This document shows positions 25,337-36,757 of a DNA stretch of 64,000 bases, piece by piece. The stretch is from Ianthella basta. Lineage: Eukaryota; Porifera; Demospongiae; Verongiida; Ianthellidae. Both the position numbers and the translations under genes were made by a program. The stretch's first letter is position 1. Every line of letters starts with the position of its first letter. The notes under the pieces are model-generated. The model had not been told where the DNA came from. It saw nothing but the letters and a program-made list of their open reading frames with translations, and made no database searches. The stretch lies in contig OZ025884.1 of assembly GCA_964019415.1 (NCBI GenBank), positions 1,700,001-1,764,000 of the forward strand, given 5' to 3'.

Positions 25337-28300
25337 CTACACTGCTCGAGGTCTGGCTTGGCAGAAACGCCGGTGGTTATGAAGTCCTTGTTGGTGGAAC
25401 ATCTGATGACAGAACTGACATGGGATCCTTGCAGTAACAGAGTGACTACGCTGATGGTTGATCAAACCTGACTTGTTCAGAGCCTGGAAGGAGCAGCCAG
25501 GATGATCACAATGTAGAGCCTCCTCGGAGTCAATGAGCCGCTGTTCACGGCGTCGTTTCTTCTCATCCTTTCTGCTCTTCTCAGTGTCTTCTGCTCTTCT
25601 GTTAAGATGCTCTACTCTGTTTCTGATGGTGGTGCGCCAAGAGTCACGCTCTTGGGCTTGCTCCCTCCAAGACTCAGACAGGTTGCACTCCTTGAGGTCA
25701 CTGGTTACCATGTCATTCCACCGGCGTTTCTGTCCGCCAGCGGTACGCTTGCCACCAACGGGAGCAGACACAAGAAGCTGTTTTGGTAGACGGTCATTAG
25801 ACATCCTTGACAGGTGTCCAAGAAAACGAAGACGGCGTTGAACAAGGATTGATGAAATCCTTTGCTGCTTGGCCATCTTGCGTATGGTGGTGTGACGCTT
25901 CTGCTCCCTGACTGAGATCCCCAAAATGATTCGCAGACAACGGATCATGAAGGACTCAAGGCAACGAACATGTGACTCAAGGAGGACTGTGCTTTCGAGA
26001 CCATACAGCAAGGTTGGAAGGATCACACTGTTCAGAATGCGAACCTTGGTGTTGGTCTTGATCTTACGTTGATACCACAAGATCCGAGGAGAGTGACTGG
26101 AAAGCAGATGAGGCCTTGCAAATTCTGGAGTTGATCTCTACATCCATCCCACAATCATTCTGGACAAAGATGCCCAAGTACTGAAAATGGGAGACCACAT
26201 CAATAGGTTCATCTCCTGGCACGAGGTGGATGGGTAGAGGACTCTGGATCTGTGGTTGCTCAGGTGGTAGAACTGCTAGAGACTTGGTCTTCTTGCAGCT
26301 GATGGTGAGGCCTAGCTTTTGGCAGCAATTGGATAGGGATTCTAGCATGATGGTGAGGTCAGACCAGTTGTCAGCGAGGAGAGCCATGTCATCAGCATAT
26401 TCCAGATCAGACACCAGAGACTCAAACTTCAAGATCTTCCTGTTCCCAACAAGATCAGCATCATGTAGGTAGGCTACTTTGATGCCTTTCCCCTGTGATC
26501 TGAGCTCGTCCAAAGCCATATGAATGGCAATGTCAAAGTAAAAGTTGAACAAGGTAGGTGCAAGAACACACCCTTGTCGAACACCGCTGGTAACAGGGAA
26601 CTTGTCTGATGTCTTCCCATAGGCCCTTACAGCAGCATTGGAATCTTCATGTAGGGCCTGGATGATGAACAGCAACTTGGGAGGTAGGCGATAGGAATGT
26701 TGAAGGATGCGCCAAAGAGACTCACAGTTGACAGAGTCGTAGGCTTTCCTCAAATCTATGAAGCAAGCATACAACGGGTGGTGGTATTCATGTGCTTTCT
26801 CCATCAACATTCAGAGAGAGAAAAGTTGGTCAGCACAGCCTCTGCCACGACAAAAACCACACTGGCTTTCACGGAGAAGTTCTTCAGCTCTGGGTTTGAT
26901 CCGGTTTAGGATAGCCTTGGCGAACACCTTACCGGGTATGCTCAAAAGAGCAATACCACGGTAATTATCACAGATGGTACGGCTTCCTTTCTTGTGCAAG
27001 GGTACAAGGAGTTGACTTTGCCAGTCCATGGGAACAGACTCAGTCACCCAGATAGCATCAAAGATAGATTTCAGCCAATAAATGGTCGCATCCTCACCCA
27101 AACTGAGCATCTCCAAGGATATTCCGTCCAGGCCAGGTACCTTACCAGAACTCAACTCAGAGATGGCTGTTATGATTTCTTCTTCAGAGAGGGGTGCAGA
27201 CAAATCAGTGTCTGACAGAGAAGAAGACGTGTTGGACAAGGATGAGACAACAGGAAGATCATCAATGGGAACCACAGCAGTGTTAACCTGGCAATTCACT
27301 TCTGCAAAATGCTCCACCCAACGGTTCAACTTATCCCTATCACTCTGCAAAATGGTACCGTCTTCAGCAACCAGGGTGGATGAAGCTGGTTTAGAGAACT
27401 TCTTCTGCAAAAGACGTAAATCCTTAATTAGAGAGCCTCCTCGGCCCTGCTGTTCAGCTATTTGAGCCCGGCATTCAGCTTCTGCCGCACGTGCACTCCA
27501 CCAAGAGTTCCTAGCTTTCTCAGCTGCAACTCTGGTGAGCTTTTTGAGACGGTTGTACTCTGACGGACAAGAATCGCCTTGCAGTGGTGCATTCTTCAAA
27601 CCAATCCAGGCTTTTTGTTTCTTCTTAGACAGGTTGCGCACTTCATCAGTGACCCAATCAGGATCACTTGATTTAGGAGCAGGAGGTAGGGATTCACAGG
27701 CCTTGTAGATGGAGGATTTGAAGATGTCCCATAGAGAGTTCATGGAGGAAGACTGGTCAGTCTGATCGAAGGCTTCAGATAAGGTAGAGCGGTAACTAGC
27801 TTTGCAAGATAAGGGGACGTTGGTGGTTTTGTAGTGTGGGTTACTTGTTTGTCTTCGCTTAACTTTGATCTTGAAACGCAAGGAAGACACAACAAGTTCA
27901 TGGTCAGACTCATGAAGAGTTGACCGGTACACATGAGTGTCCATGACACTGGTGCGGAAGCGCTTGTTGACAAGAACATAGTCGATCATGTGACCAGGTC
28001 TAGACCGGTCAACATTTCTAAACCAGGTGACTTGATGGAGAGGCTTATGCTGAAACCATGTGTTGGAAACTACGAGTTGATTGCTAGCACAGAAGTCCAG
28101 CAATCGTTCACCATTTTCATTACACTCTCCAATGCCATGAGGACCAATGACTGAATCCCAAGAGGAGTGGTCAGAGCCCACACAAGCATTGAAGTCACCC
28201 AATATGGCCAGGAGATCGGAGGATGGGATGGAAGACAAAGTAGACTGTAGTTGGTCATAGAAGGCCTCTGAGGCACTAACAGCCTCAGAAGTGGCACTGG

Positions 28301-28844
28301 AGGGATTGGTTGGAGCATACACAGAGACAACAGACATGAAAGAGAAGTGGCATTTAAGGCGAATACGAAGGATACGTTCTGATACAGGCTGGAAGACATT
28401 CCCAGCAGCATCCCAAGCAGACTTAGCCAAAGGGTTAAGGAGAATGGCAACACCATGGAGGTGAGAGGAGGGAGTGCCGGAGTGAAAAACGGTGGTACCC
28501 CGAATGGTAGAAATGCCATTACCAGGCCAACGAGACTCGGACAAAGCTAGAAGATCAATTCTCTTAGACTTCATGGTATCAATAACAGAGAGCAGTTGAG
28601 CACTTTGATCACTCAAAGATCCAAGTGAACGAACGTTCCAACAACCAATTCGTGTCCTTGACTTGGCGTGGACAAATTCACGAGACACAGAAAGGGTTGA
28701 GGACTTCTGGGGCAATGTAGATAATGTAGACTTAGCCTTCTCGGTTTTAGAAGCTGAGAGATTTTGCACATCCACTGTAGATGTGCAGGGCACATGATGG
28801 GGCTCTACTCCAACTGTACCATGTTGTGCTATCGGCTGGGCCAT
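25337..28844 (-). pseudogene. Non-LTR (LINE) retrotransposon, decayed
   Basis: One reading covers an apurinic-type endonuclease (RIGCWNVRSLGSL, LAILGDFNACVG, SDHELVVSSL), reverse transcriptase (FIDLRKAYDSVN, SGVRQGCVLAPTLFNFYFDI, YADD) and a C-terminal part with GHLSRM.N.RLPKQ, KRRWNDMV and two C2H2-type fingers (CDHPGCSF...H.RSH and CQFC...H.RFC). It uses host-type target-primed integration. It is dead: an in-frame TGA at 26811-26813 separates QLFSL from MLMEK just before the first RT motif, and a one-base frameshift near 26075-26085 separates FQSLSS from WYQRK. A start is placed at 28844 (MAQPIAQ); upstream frames run through a CA microsatellite. The clade is not resolved; CR1/L2/RTE-like groups are possible. 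Confidence 0.85.
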
Positions 28845-28894
28845 AGTCCAGGAACCAGGGATCACCACGGGGAGGTTGCACAACACGATCCCCC

Positions 28895-28965
28895 CCCACA
28901 CACACAAACACACACACGCACACACACACTCACACACACACACACACACAAAGAGAGAGAGTGAA
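28895..28965. repeat. CA-rich microsatellite at the LINE 5' end
   Basis: A C tract followed by CACACACG/ACTCACAC repeats and AGAGAG, at the 5' boundary of the retrotransposon on the minus strand. A similar CA/C tract at 25217-25260 lies at the other boundary. Confidence 0.7.
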
Positions 28966-28984
28966 AGAGAGGGGGTAGACACAG

Positions 28985-29560
28985 AGCATTAGCTAGCAAG
29001 CTCTGTTGCAAATGGAGGAACAATTCAGCGCATGTTACCTGCCCATAGTGTAATTTCGATTCCTCTAGGAGTACTAACCTTTGCACACTTCGGTGCCATA
29101 ATTTCCTGAAGTGTACTGTGGTGTTCCGCTGTCTCAACGAACTCCATGAGGGTAGCTAGTTTCCCATCATGTGCAATATCACGCTTTTCGGTTGAAAATC
29201 AAGCCAATTCATTCAAGGAACCTCTTTGTGTTGATATATTATAACGAACAAATGGTTCTAATCCTGCTTTAACCATTTAAAAGTACAGTACCACACAATA
29301 GAGGAAGCTGACATGTAGTAAGTTGATAGCGACTTGTCTCAGAGCGCTGCCATTTTAATGCCTGTTGCTTGGTCTTCATGATATTTGGAGGTCTATCTCA
29401 CAGGAGAGTCTTTCAATAGGCTTCTTATTAGCATTACCAAGTAAACACATACCTATGTCCTAATTTCGTTTGATAGATAGACAGCAAAATGCAAGCATAG
29501 ATGATTGCGAGCCTTGTAAAGCATAGACCTTGAGCGCCGCCATCTTGAATTGCCTGAAAT
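28985..29560 (+). repeat. R1-like repeat remnant, copy D
   Basis: From about 29340 the sequence follows copies A and B: CGCTGCCATTTTAATG, GTCTATCTCACAGGAGAGTC, TTATTAGCATTACCAAGTAAACACAT-type words and ATAGACAGCAAAATGC. It may be the distal half of copy C, with the LINE between them, but the junction region does not match well enough to be sure. Confidence 0.5.
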
Positions 29561-31464
29561 ATATGTACTAGACGAGTGTAAAACATTGTGGGGACAGGCG
29601 GGAGTATGGAGGGGCATATTTGCATTAAGGTGTGCACTGCAGTGTATGTGTCCTGCCATGAAGTGCAAAGTCAGCCATGACAGCAGATGGCATGCACTGT
29701 TCCAAGTGCACCATTCACAAGTCCACAAGCAACCCACAAATTGGTAGTTTACATTACACTAGCACCATGCGCAATGCATCATTGGTCAGAGTAAAGTGAT
29801 CCTGTGGGCCAAACAGCTACAGGATCTGTGGTCGCAACAGGTGTGGAGTTGACGAGACGCATCATTGCAGCCACCTTGCTTTGTCCTCCTCATTCTCAGC
29901 TGCCCTCCTCTCTCTGTCCTGTGCCAACGCTGCAGAAGGTTGGCCTTGTGTGTGCTGGCAGCACGTCCAATGTCTGGCATTGCATATTCGTCCACAATAG
30001 CTGCAGGTGGCTCATGCACACAAAGCAGCTTAAATGATGAGTGCTGTATGGTGTCTAAGAGTAGCTGTCTTGTCTTGTCCTGTACACTCTCAGCTGCCTA
30101 CTTCTCTGTGTACTTTTGTCTGCCATGTAGCAGCCTTCTTGCTTTACCTTCTATACTCTCAGCTGCCATCGTCTCTTTGTACCTCTGTTGTTTGAGTAAT
30201 CGCATTTTTGCCTGACTCCCAGCACTCTGGCCTGCCTGCCTTTTTCTGTCCACGTGCCGACCTTGAAGTACCCTTAAGCTTTCTTATGACAGCCTTCCAT
30301 AGCTACCCCAGAATACAATGCATATAGTTCTGTATGTAGTTACAGGCACGTGCACCTACATGCATCGGCCAGTGGCAGCTGTCCTGTTCACTCTGCACCC
30401 GCACTCCTGTTACGAGCACCCTATCCAGGTTATTCCTAAGGGAACGATAACTACAACCGTTGGCCTACTGATGGCAAGCAATGAGTAAACCCAAACTCCC
30501 GCACCCTAGGCCTATTATAGCAACACCCCTAACCTGGGCCAAAATGAAAGAACCAATCATATATGGAGTGACCGCAATGTACCACAGCTTCCATGATGTA
30601 CCACGACTTCCATGATGTACCACGACTTCCGTGACGTACCATGTCTTCCGGTTTTGCACCACCCAGAAGAGAGGGGCTTCGCTTTGCTCGCCCCAATAAG
30701 TTATCGAAGTGCCGTGGTATAACTAATATATATGCCGGCTAGGTTGTTAAGTTGCATTGTGAAAAAGTCGCTGTCATCGCAGAATGGTAGCTTCTCAGCG
30801 ATAGGTTTATCCAGGCTATCGAGGTTAACGGACGAAAGTAGCGTCTGTCAGAACCAAATCTAGCGAGATGGTTGTTGCTCTACGGTGAACTGTGCTCATA
30901 TGCCGACCGTTCAAGTTATTGTGAGGACAAAGACGGCAACGGAGAAGAAGTGTCATGGAAAGAAGGTGAAGGAGACTGAGAGCCAAGCTGTTGTTTACTT
31001 TTCACTGCAATTTATTAGAATAACTCTTACCAATATTTGAATTTTGATAACAATAACAGTGCACAGTGTGGTATCTAATTATTATATCACGGTTAGCGAA
31101 TATATACTCCTGTAGATACCATGGCAACAGAGTATATATGTAATATATCACTGTTACTACGGTAACCACCCCTTGATATTTTTCATATACCTTTAGAGCC
31201 CAGGGCTGATGACTTGACCTGTGCATATATGAGGGGTCAGCACAGATCAAGGGTCTTATACCGCACAGGTCAAACCACACAAATGTCATCAAAATGGCAT
31301 GAATTTCATTATACACAAGAATCCATCAGAAGTAAAATAGCAAAAGGCTACAGTACCAACATTGCTTTAGTAAAAGTTTGCTATAGCAGTTACTAGAACT
31401 AGCAGAAAGTCTCAGCTATGCTATGGAAAATCCTCCAGAATTTGGTCAAACTCTTCCTGTGTTG
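29561..31464. other. No gene recognised; small tandem repeat inside
   Basis: About 1.9 kb without a supported gene. At 30577-30652 there are four diverged direct units of about 21 bases of the type CCATGATGTACCACGACTT. At 29880-30190 three loosely similar CTCAGCTGCC-CTCTGTG blocks recur. Confidence 0.4.
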
Positions 31465-31914
31465 TTATTTCTCGAGGACCTTTCGTATATACATAGCATA
31501 GCCAAGACTTTCTGCTAGCAAATTGAAATCATCACTGGCCTGCCTGGCTTCAACAGTGAGCAGACTCAACCACTTGGTCAGATGGCTAGGGTACGCTCGT
31601 TCGAGCAAATCTTCTGGGCAGCATTCTTTGCCCACGAGCTGTCGCGCTTGCTTCCAGTCAGCAAAAAGCCTCCAGTCAGCATTCAGTGGAACGAACTTCT
31701 GCTGTGCCGCTTCTGCATCTTTCTTAGAAACGAACTGGAAGCGGCTGAAATTTCCAACATAACTGAGAGTTAACCGCTTCTTCTGCCTTTTTGGAGGATG
31801 GTCTTCTTTTCTGCACTTGCTACGGCATTTAGAGCACTTGTCAACGTTGGGGCAAGAACAGTCAATGAAATCGCCAAGACACAGGCAAAAGCAACATGGT
31901 TCGATGGAGCTCAT
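31465..31914 (-). CDS. Small intact ORF, tyrosine-recombinase core-binding-like
   Basis: An uninterrupted 149-codon frame starts MSSIEPCCFCLCLGDFIDCS, with ten cysteines in the first 35 residues (a possible zinc-binding cluster) and a basic stretch PPKRQKKR. The second half (ADWRLFADWKQARQLVGKEC, CPEDLLERAYPSHLTKWLSL, EARQASDDFNLLAESL) has the pattern of the N-terminal domain of Crypton-type and QRICH1/ZMYM-related recombinase proteins: W..F..W...R, CPEDLLE, L..WL....EAR. No catalytic recombinase domain follows. It could be a truncated transposon gene or a captured domain. Function unknown. Confidence 0.4.
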   Translation of the reverse strand: MSSIEPCCFCLCLGDFIDCSCPNVDKCSKCRSKCRKEDHPPKRQKKRLTLSYVGNFSRFQFVSKKDAEAAQQKFVPLNADWRLFADWKQARQLVGKECCPEDLLERAYPSHLTKWLSLLTVEARQASDDFNLLAESLGYAMYIRKVLEK

Positions 31915-32021
31915 CCTCGCAGCAGCTGGCTACGGTCTCCCACCAGAAGAGAAGGCGCTTAAAGGAGCCCGAGTCCACCGGAAAGGTCAAGGAAGCCATA
32001 GTAACTGGGGATATAACAGGT

Positions 32022-32081
32022 ATAGTTCTTTTAGTGTGCGATATGATGCATATGCATCATATCGCACACTAAGAGGACTAT
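32022..32081. repeat. Perfect 38-base palindrome within a 60-base inverted repeat
   Basis: 32033-32070 is a perfect palindrome centred between 32051 and 32052 (arms AGTGTGCGATATGATGCAT). The flanks extend it as an imperfect inverted repeat (ATAGTTCTTTT / AAGAGGACTAT). Confidence 0.9.
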
Positions 32082-32092
32082 AAACTATTACA

Positions 32093-32200
32093 TATATAGT
32101 ATGGTAGGGAGGTCCATAGCTGATATATACGACCGAGGTGCTTACATATTTGCACCGAGGTCGTATGTAGAGGCTATGGACCGACCTACCATACTATATA
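32093..32200. repeat. Two-step hairpin element
   Basis: Outer arms 32093-32119 and 32174-32200 pair (TATATAGTATGGTAGG... with ...CCTACCATACTATATA, one or two mismatches), and inner arms 32128-32141 and 32152-32165 (TACGACCGAGGTGC) pair perfectly around a 10-base loop. It resembles a small foldback MITE. Confidence 0.85.
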
Positions 32201-32204
32201 TAAT

Positions 32205-33110
32205 ATATTGTATGGTGAGTGCACAACAGAAGTGAACCTTCCACAGCAATATCGAGATCAGACCTCTTGCATTCAGTAAGTACTGGCGCCTATACCATTC
32301 CATTCAGTAGATGCCTCCATGACGTCACAATGGGCTACGGGCTGACCAATGAGTATATTGCGCACCTTCTCACAGCACGTTGACCAATGAGATGACAGGG
32401 AACAGAATTCAAAATAATGCACAGTCAACAGTTTTGGTTGTGGCTGTGGCAGGGTGCTGCACTAAGGATTTGGAAAACGTTTCTTTGTCGAGGAAGACCG
32501 TCTTCGATGCAGAATCAGAAGTAGAAGGGAAATCTTAATCATGGTTGGGAGCTTTCAACGATGTCCTGCTGGACTTTGTTCCTTGTCATCTAAAGAAGTC
32601 GCTCAACGGACCGCATCTGCGCATATTCCAGGCCATATTGTTTCACGCAGCTGAACACAGTGCTCGCTGCCTAGAAGATATACATTTACGCATTTATTTT
32701 GGTATTTTGTCCAACTGACTATCCTTCGTGTGGCGATTTTTTTGCAGTCACAGCTTCTTTCGTCCAGATCCTCCGCAGCACTGTTTGTCATGGCCGCAGT
32801 GAAATGGTAAGACTGCTTTGCTTGACCTTGTATAGTAGACTACACCGTCTTCTTGAAATCAGACCTGTTAACTACACAATTCAGAGGTCTGATATTGTAT
32901 ACAATTTGATTTTTGACACCATTGATTGTAGTATATATTTGATTTAGTCATTGATGGACTAATGTTCATGATCATTGCAACCCTGGTAGCTAATGATCAG
33001 TAAAGAGGTCCAATATCATGATATTGGACCTGTGAAGAGGTCCATATCACATATATGGGACCACCTGCCAATACTTAAGATCCTATGGTTGTGCAATCAC
33101 CATACCATAT
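32205..33110. other. No gene recognised; further palindromes
   Basis: 33006-33031 is a perfect 26-base palindrome (AGGTCCAATATCA and its complement). 33035-33062 is an imperfect one of the same GAGGTCC type, and 32845-32884 has ATCAGACCT / AGGTCTGAT arms. No coding pattern is seen. Confidence 0.6.
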
Positions 33111-34740
33111 ATATATAGTAAGGGTCAAACGAATGCTCTATTTTAAGTTCGATTAATGTCTTCCATCTCCGGTTCATGGACAATAAATCAATCCTCCTTG
33201 CTATATATAACCCTAACTACACCTACCTACAGTGCTAGCTATCCCTCTACCTGGCTACAGGGACTATACCTACAATGCATATGCACCAGGGAACAGGCTC
33301 TAAGGCAGAGCCCTGGCTGGGTCTTAAGGGAGCTGGACCTGCCCTTGTGGCCTTTGATCTTTAACCTTTAGCCTATGCTACTGTGATCTCTCCTAATTGA
33401 TCACACCTGGGGAACAGGCCCATGCCCATCAGGTATACCCCCAGGTGATGATGAACTCATATTACCTTATGTTTTTAATTATATACACCTCCCACTAATG
33501 CACTATGCAACCATGCATTATTAGCAGAACTAGCAGACAGACGTGCCCTTTGGGTGTATCCTGCTGGCTTGCCAAGTGCCAGCTGTTCATGCGCCAGCTG
33601 CTCGTGTGACGGCTGTTCGTGCACCAGCTCTTTTTGCGTTAGCTACGTAGCTGGGCTTACACCAGGGCATGCTGCAGCAGCTAGGTATATACAGGTGCAC
33701 ATTATGCAAGGTGTCCTATTGGCAACCATTGCATTGCAAGGCGGAGTATTTCACTTACGTAGTTTGTGAGTAATGCCACTGTCCTCAGTACACTGAGTTA
33801 CATTGCTGCACATCACTGGAGAGCCCAAAAATGCGGACGGACAAACTGAGCCACAAACCAAACGCATAACCCCTATTGCACAATTGTGAGTGGGGTAATT
33901 ATCAGCCAATTTTCAAACCCTCTGCCATATTTCAGCTTGGGGTGGGGGGGGGGGGGGGGGGGGGGCATCTCAAGCTACAGTTTGCTTAGGCATAGAGATC
34001 TGGAAGCCCTGAATAAGTGTAGCTGATTAGGAGTTGCAGCTGTGGATGGTTAGTGAACTAGACATGGACACGCCCAAGTCAAATCACATTCGATTGTATA
34101 CTCTGTGCATTGCTTTAATCATCTCTGTTCAGCAATGGCAGCCAAACAAACTGAGGTACGATTGTCTGCAAACGTGCACACACAAGCAGAAAGGCTACCA
34201 AGCACATAGCAGGCGATTTCTCACTGTATAACGTAGCTAGTTTGCTTAAACTTGGAAACAAGCTCGTAGCTCGTGAGAAATGCACTCAAGGGTTGCAGGT
34301 TGTACGTTGCATCAAGGCATTCGCTCGGCTTCAGACATGGTGCTACTTGGAAACGGCCAGTGCCAAGCTACTTTAAGGGCAGTTTTCTCTGACCACCTAC
34401 CCATCTCTGCCGTAAAGCACCATATACTGCTTTGTTCAACGTCAGATACTTGTCGTATACACACTGGCCGATATTCGGTACAGGCCAATAATTGGCAGCT
34501 TACGCTACCTCCTACTTCCTGTAGAATTAGGTCACAGAGTAAGACCCTACCTATTAAGCACCTTCTGGAGAGCTGCAAATACAAGCTACTGAAACATGGC
34601 CAAATTCCATAGCAATCTGCTATAACTTCGGATGCTTTCCATAATTCCTTAACAAAATGGCTGAATGCTGAAAATGTCCTTGCATGAAGAGATGATACAA
34701 ACTGAAACTGCTTTCTAATGCTCTTAGTGAGCTTCAATAT
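33111..34740. other. No gene recognised; G22 homopolymer
   Basis: A run of 22 G lies at 33944-33965, which is likely to be a sequencing weak point. Near 33119 the words GGGTCAAACGAATGCTCTAT match one end of the TIR element at 60046-60436, so this is a solitary terminus. A short CAGCTG(T/C)TCGTG repeat is at 33575-33640. Confidence 0.45.
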
Positions 34741-34752
34741 GACATGCTTGAG

Positions 34753-35299
34753 AGTTGTACTGTAGATTTAATCTGTAGTAAACCTTGTATCTGCACGTCT
34801 CGACTGTATATGGTTTTGTCAACTTTCTGAAGCATAACTCACCATTGACACTTGAGGTTGCATTGAGTTTAGTATGATTAGAAAGAGAAACTCCAAACTG
34901 CTGCTGTTGCCGAAGGCACCTTGTCCCACAGCATTTTCGTTCTTCCCTGATCACTAAAGGAGTTTCATCAGCCTCGCATTTGATATGCTTCATCCATTCG
35001 TACTCCATGTTGGAAAAACGTTTGTCCTTTATGTGAGACCTGTACATGTCCAGGAAGGCCAGAACCATCTCCAAGATGCATGCCACTAGAGTCTCCTTAG
35101 TTGCCCCATCACTGATGACACAAACGAACTGTCGCCAATGCTCGTATTGTTCAAGGTGCAGGCCAGATTGTAGCTGTTAGACAGTGAAGTCTACGAGGTC
35201 CTGGTAATCTACCTTCTCCGGACATTCCACCATAAGCCTCCACTGCTTAGCAGTAAACTTCGTCTTCTCTGGTTTAGCTTTCCCCTTTCTCTTTGCCAT
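34753..35299 (-). pseudogene. Unrecognised ORF with one in-frame stop
   Basis: A frame opens MAKRKGKAKPEKTKFTAKQW, is interrupted by TAA near 35175, and continues to QLQSGLHLEQYEHWRQFVCV, YEWMKHIKCEADETPLVIRE and TKPYTVETCRYKVYYRLNLQ. The basic start and overall composition look like a real protein of about 180 residues rather than chance. I do not recognise the family. It may be a transposon-associated gene, since it lies 30 bases from a dispersed repeat. Confidence 0.35.
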
Positions 35300-35329
35300 C
35301 TTCACTTGGGTGGGTCACACTTAGCTAGC

Positions 35330-35620
35330 TAGCTAGTATAGCTAAGTAGCTACATGGCCACAGTGATGATTTACACTAGCAAAAAGGACAATTTCACTTG
35401 GTTCGGCTACTCAGAGGCCAGCCACTTCGTATGTAGCTAAGCCTCAGCCATCTATACCAGTAAGACGGGTTTGACGGCAGGAGACAATTCCCTTGCACCA
35501 GGCCCTTATGCATGTCATTCTAAAAAATAGTAATGCCTCTACCATTGGAAAATATCCAGAATGCAATTATTTGCGTGGGCACTTCCCGCTCCTACCCCCT
35601 TTTTTATATCATTATGTACT
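35330..35620 (+). repeat. Dispersed repeat R2, copy 1
   Basis: Shares GACGGCAGGAGACAATTCCC, TTCGTATGTAGCTAAGCCT and ATTGCAATTATTTGCGTGGG-type words with 38810-39055 in the same orientation. The second copy directly follows the right end of the Tigger element. Confidence 0.7.
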
Positions 35621-36390
35621 CCTGGTGTGGAGGTATTTCATTTACAGCACTGGATAGATTGGCCCCACCCTGGACAGGCAAGGACAAAGGATAATTTTGT
35701 CCACCCTGTACTGCAACGTTTATGACTTGATGATGGGACTGTAAAAAAGTACAACACACCGATATTGCTGCCAGTACTAGTTTGGCTACAGCTGATGACA
35801 AGTTTCAGCTAAGAGAAAGTACTGCTAGCCTGATAGATAGCTAGATATGGGGGCTTTGCACTTCATTCCAAACTAAAGAAGCAAATTTCACAGCAGTCAG
35901 TCAAATCAAAATCCAAGTTGCACAGTGTTAAGCATGATCAAGAATTGCAACTGAGATGAACTAAAAACATTCAGTGCTTTAAGAGGATGGTCATAGATTG
36001 TGTGTAAATGTGAGAGTGTAACAATGACAATATGTATAACTGCATACGTACAGGGCATGCTCTCCCTATATGTTGATCCTGATAACTTATTTCAGAATAG
36101 GGATTCTGGCTGATATCTCTCTTAGTGCTTTATGGGTAAGAGTGTGCATGAGAGAGGGGCCTGATTCTGATATACACACTGCCTGAGAACCATCATCGTG
36201 TTATTCTGATGCCTTACGCTTAGCAGCCAAGCAAGTGGACCTATGGGGTGTCTCCACGGAGGGAAAGAATGTTCCCTTTGTAATGAGCACTTTGGGGAAG
36301 TATACTCCTTGGAAATGCCCTTTTGGCATTCTCTTGCCAACTTCGCTCAGCTTGGCTCATTCACACTACATGTATACGGCAAACAGCCTC
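35621..36390. other. No gene recognised
   Basis: Short frames only, between repeat R2 copy 1 and the Tigger element. Confidence 0.4.
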
Positions 36391-36757
36391 TACAGTGAAT
36401 CCTCGGTTATCCAAACCCCTTCGGTCAAATGCCACAAACATTTTGTTAGAATAAGTGAAAAGTTCAGATAAGTGAAATACAATCCACTACAACATTGTAT
36501 AAATACACATGCATGTGTTCATACATACATTCACTTTGTTAGCAACTCTAGTAAGGTCCTCTGCTTTAGGGACTCTCCTTGTTTATGGACTGCGACGGTA
36601 TGGAGTTCTCTCAACGTGCATGTGTTGTATTGATTTACTTCAGGCTGGTATTCAAACCATGTGAGACACTTCTCAAACATATGAGCTGCCATGGAGTTGG
36701 AGACAGGGCAGATATTCAATTCTCCTTAATTCCTCTGGTTCAGGCTCATCTTCCTGG

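Noticed and set aside
27082-27465. + strand frame of 127 codons
   Set aside because: Antisense to the LINE endonuclease/RT linker; no independent support.
33554-33769. Cys/Ser-rich + strand frame suggestive of a secreted peptide
   Set aside because: Composition comes from a short CAGCTGTTCGTG-type repeat and there is no signal peptide or conserved cysteine spacing.
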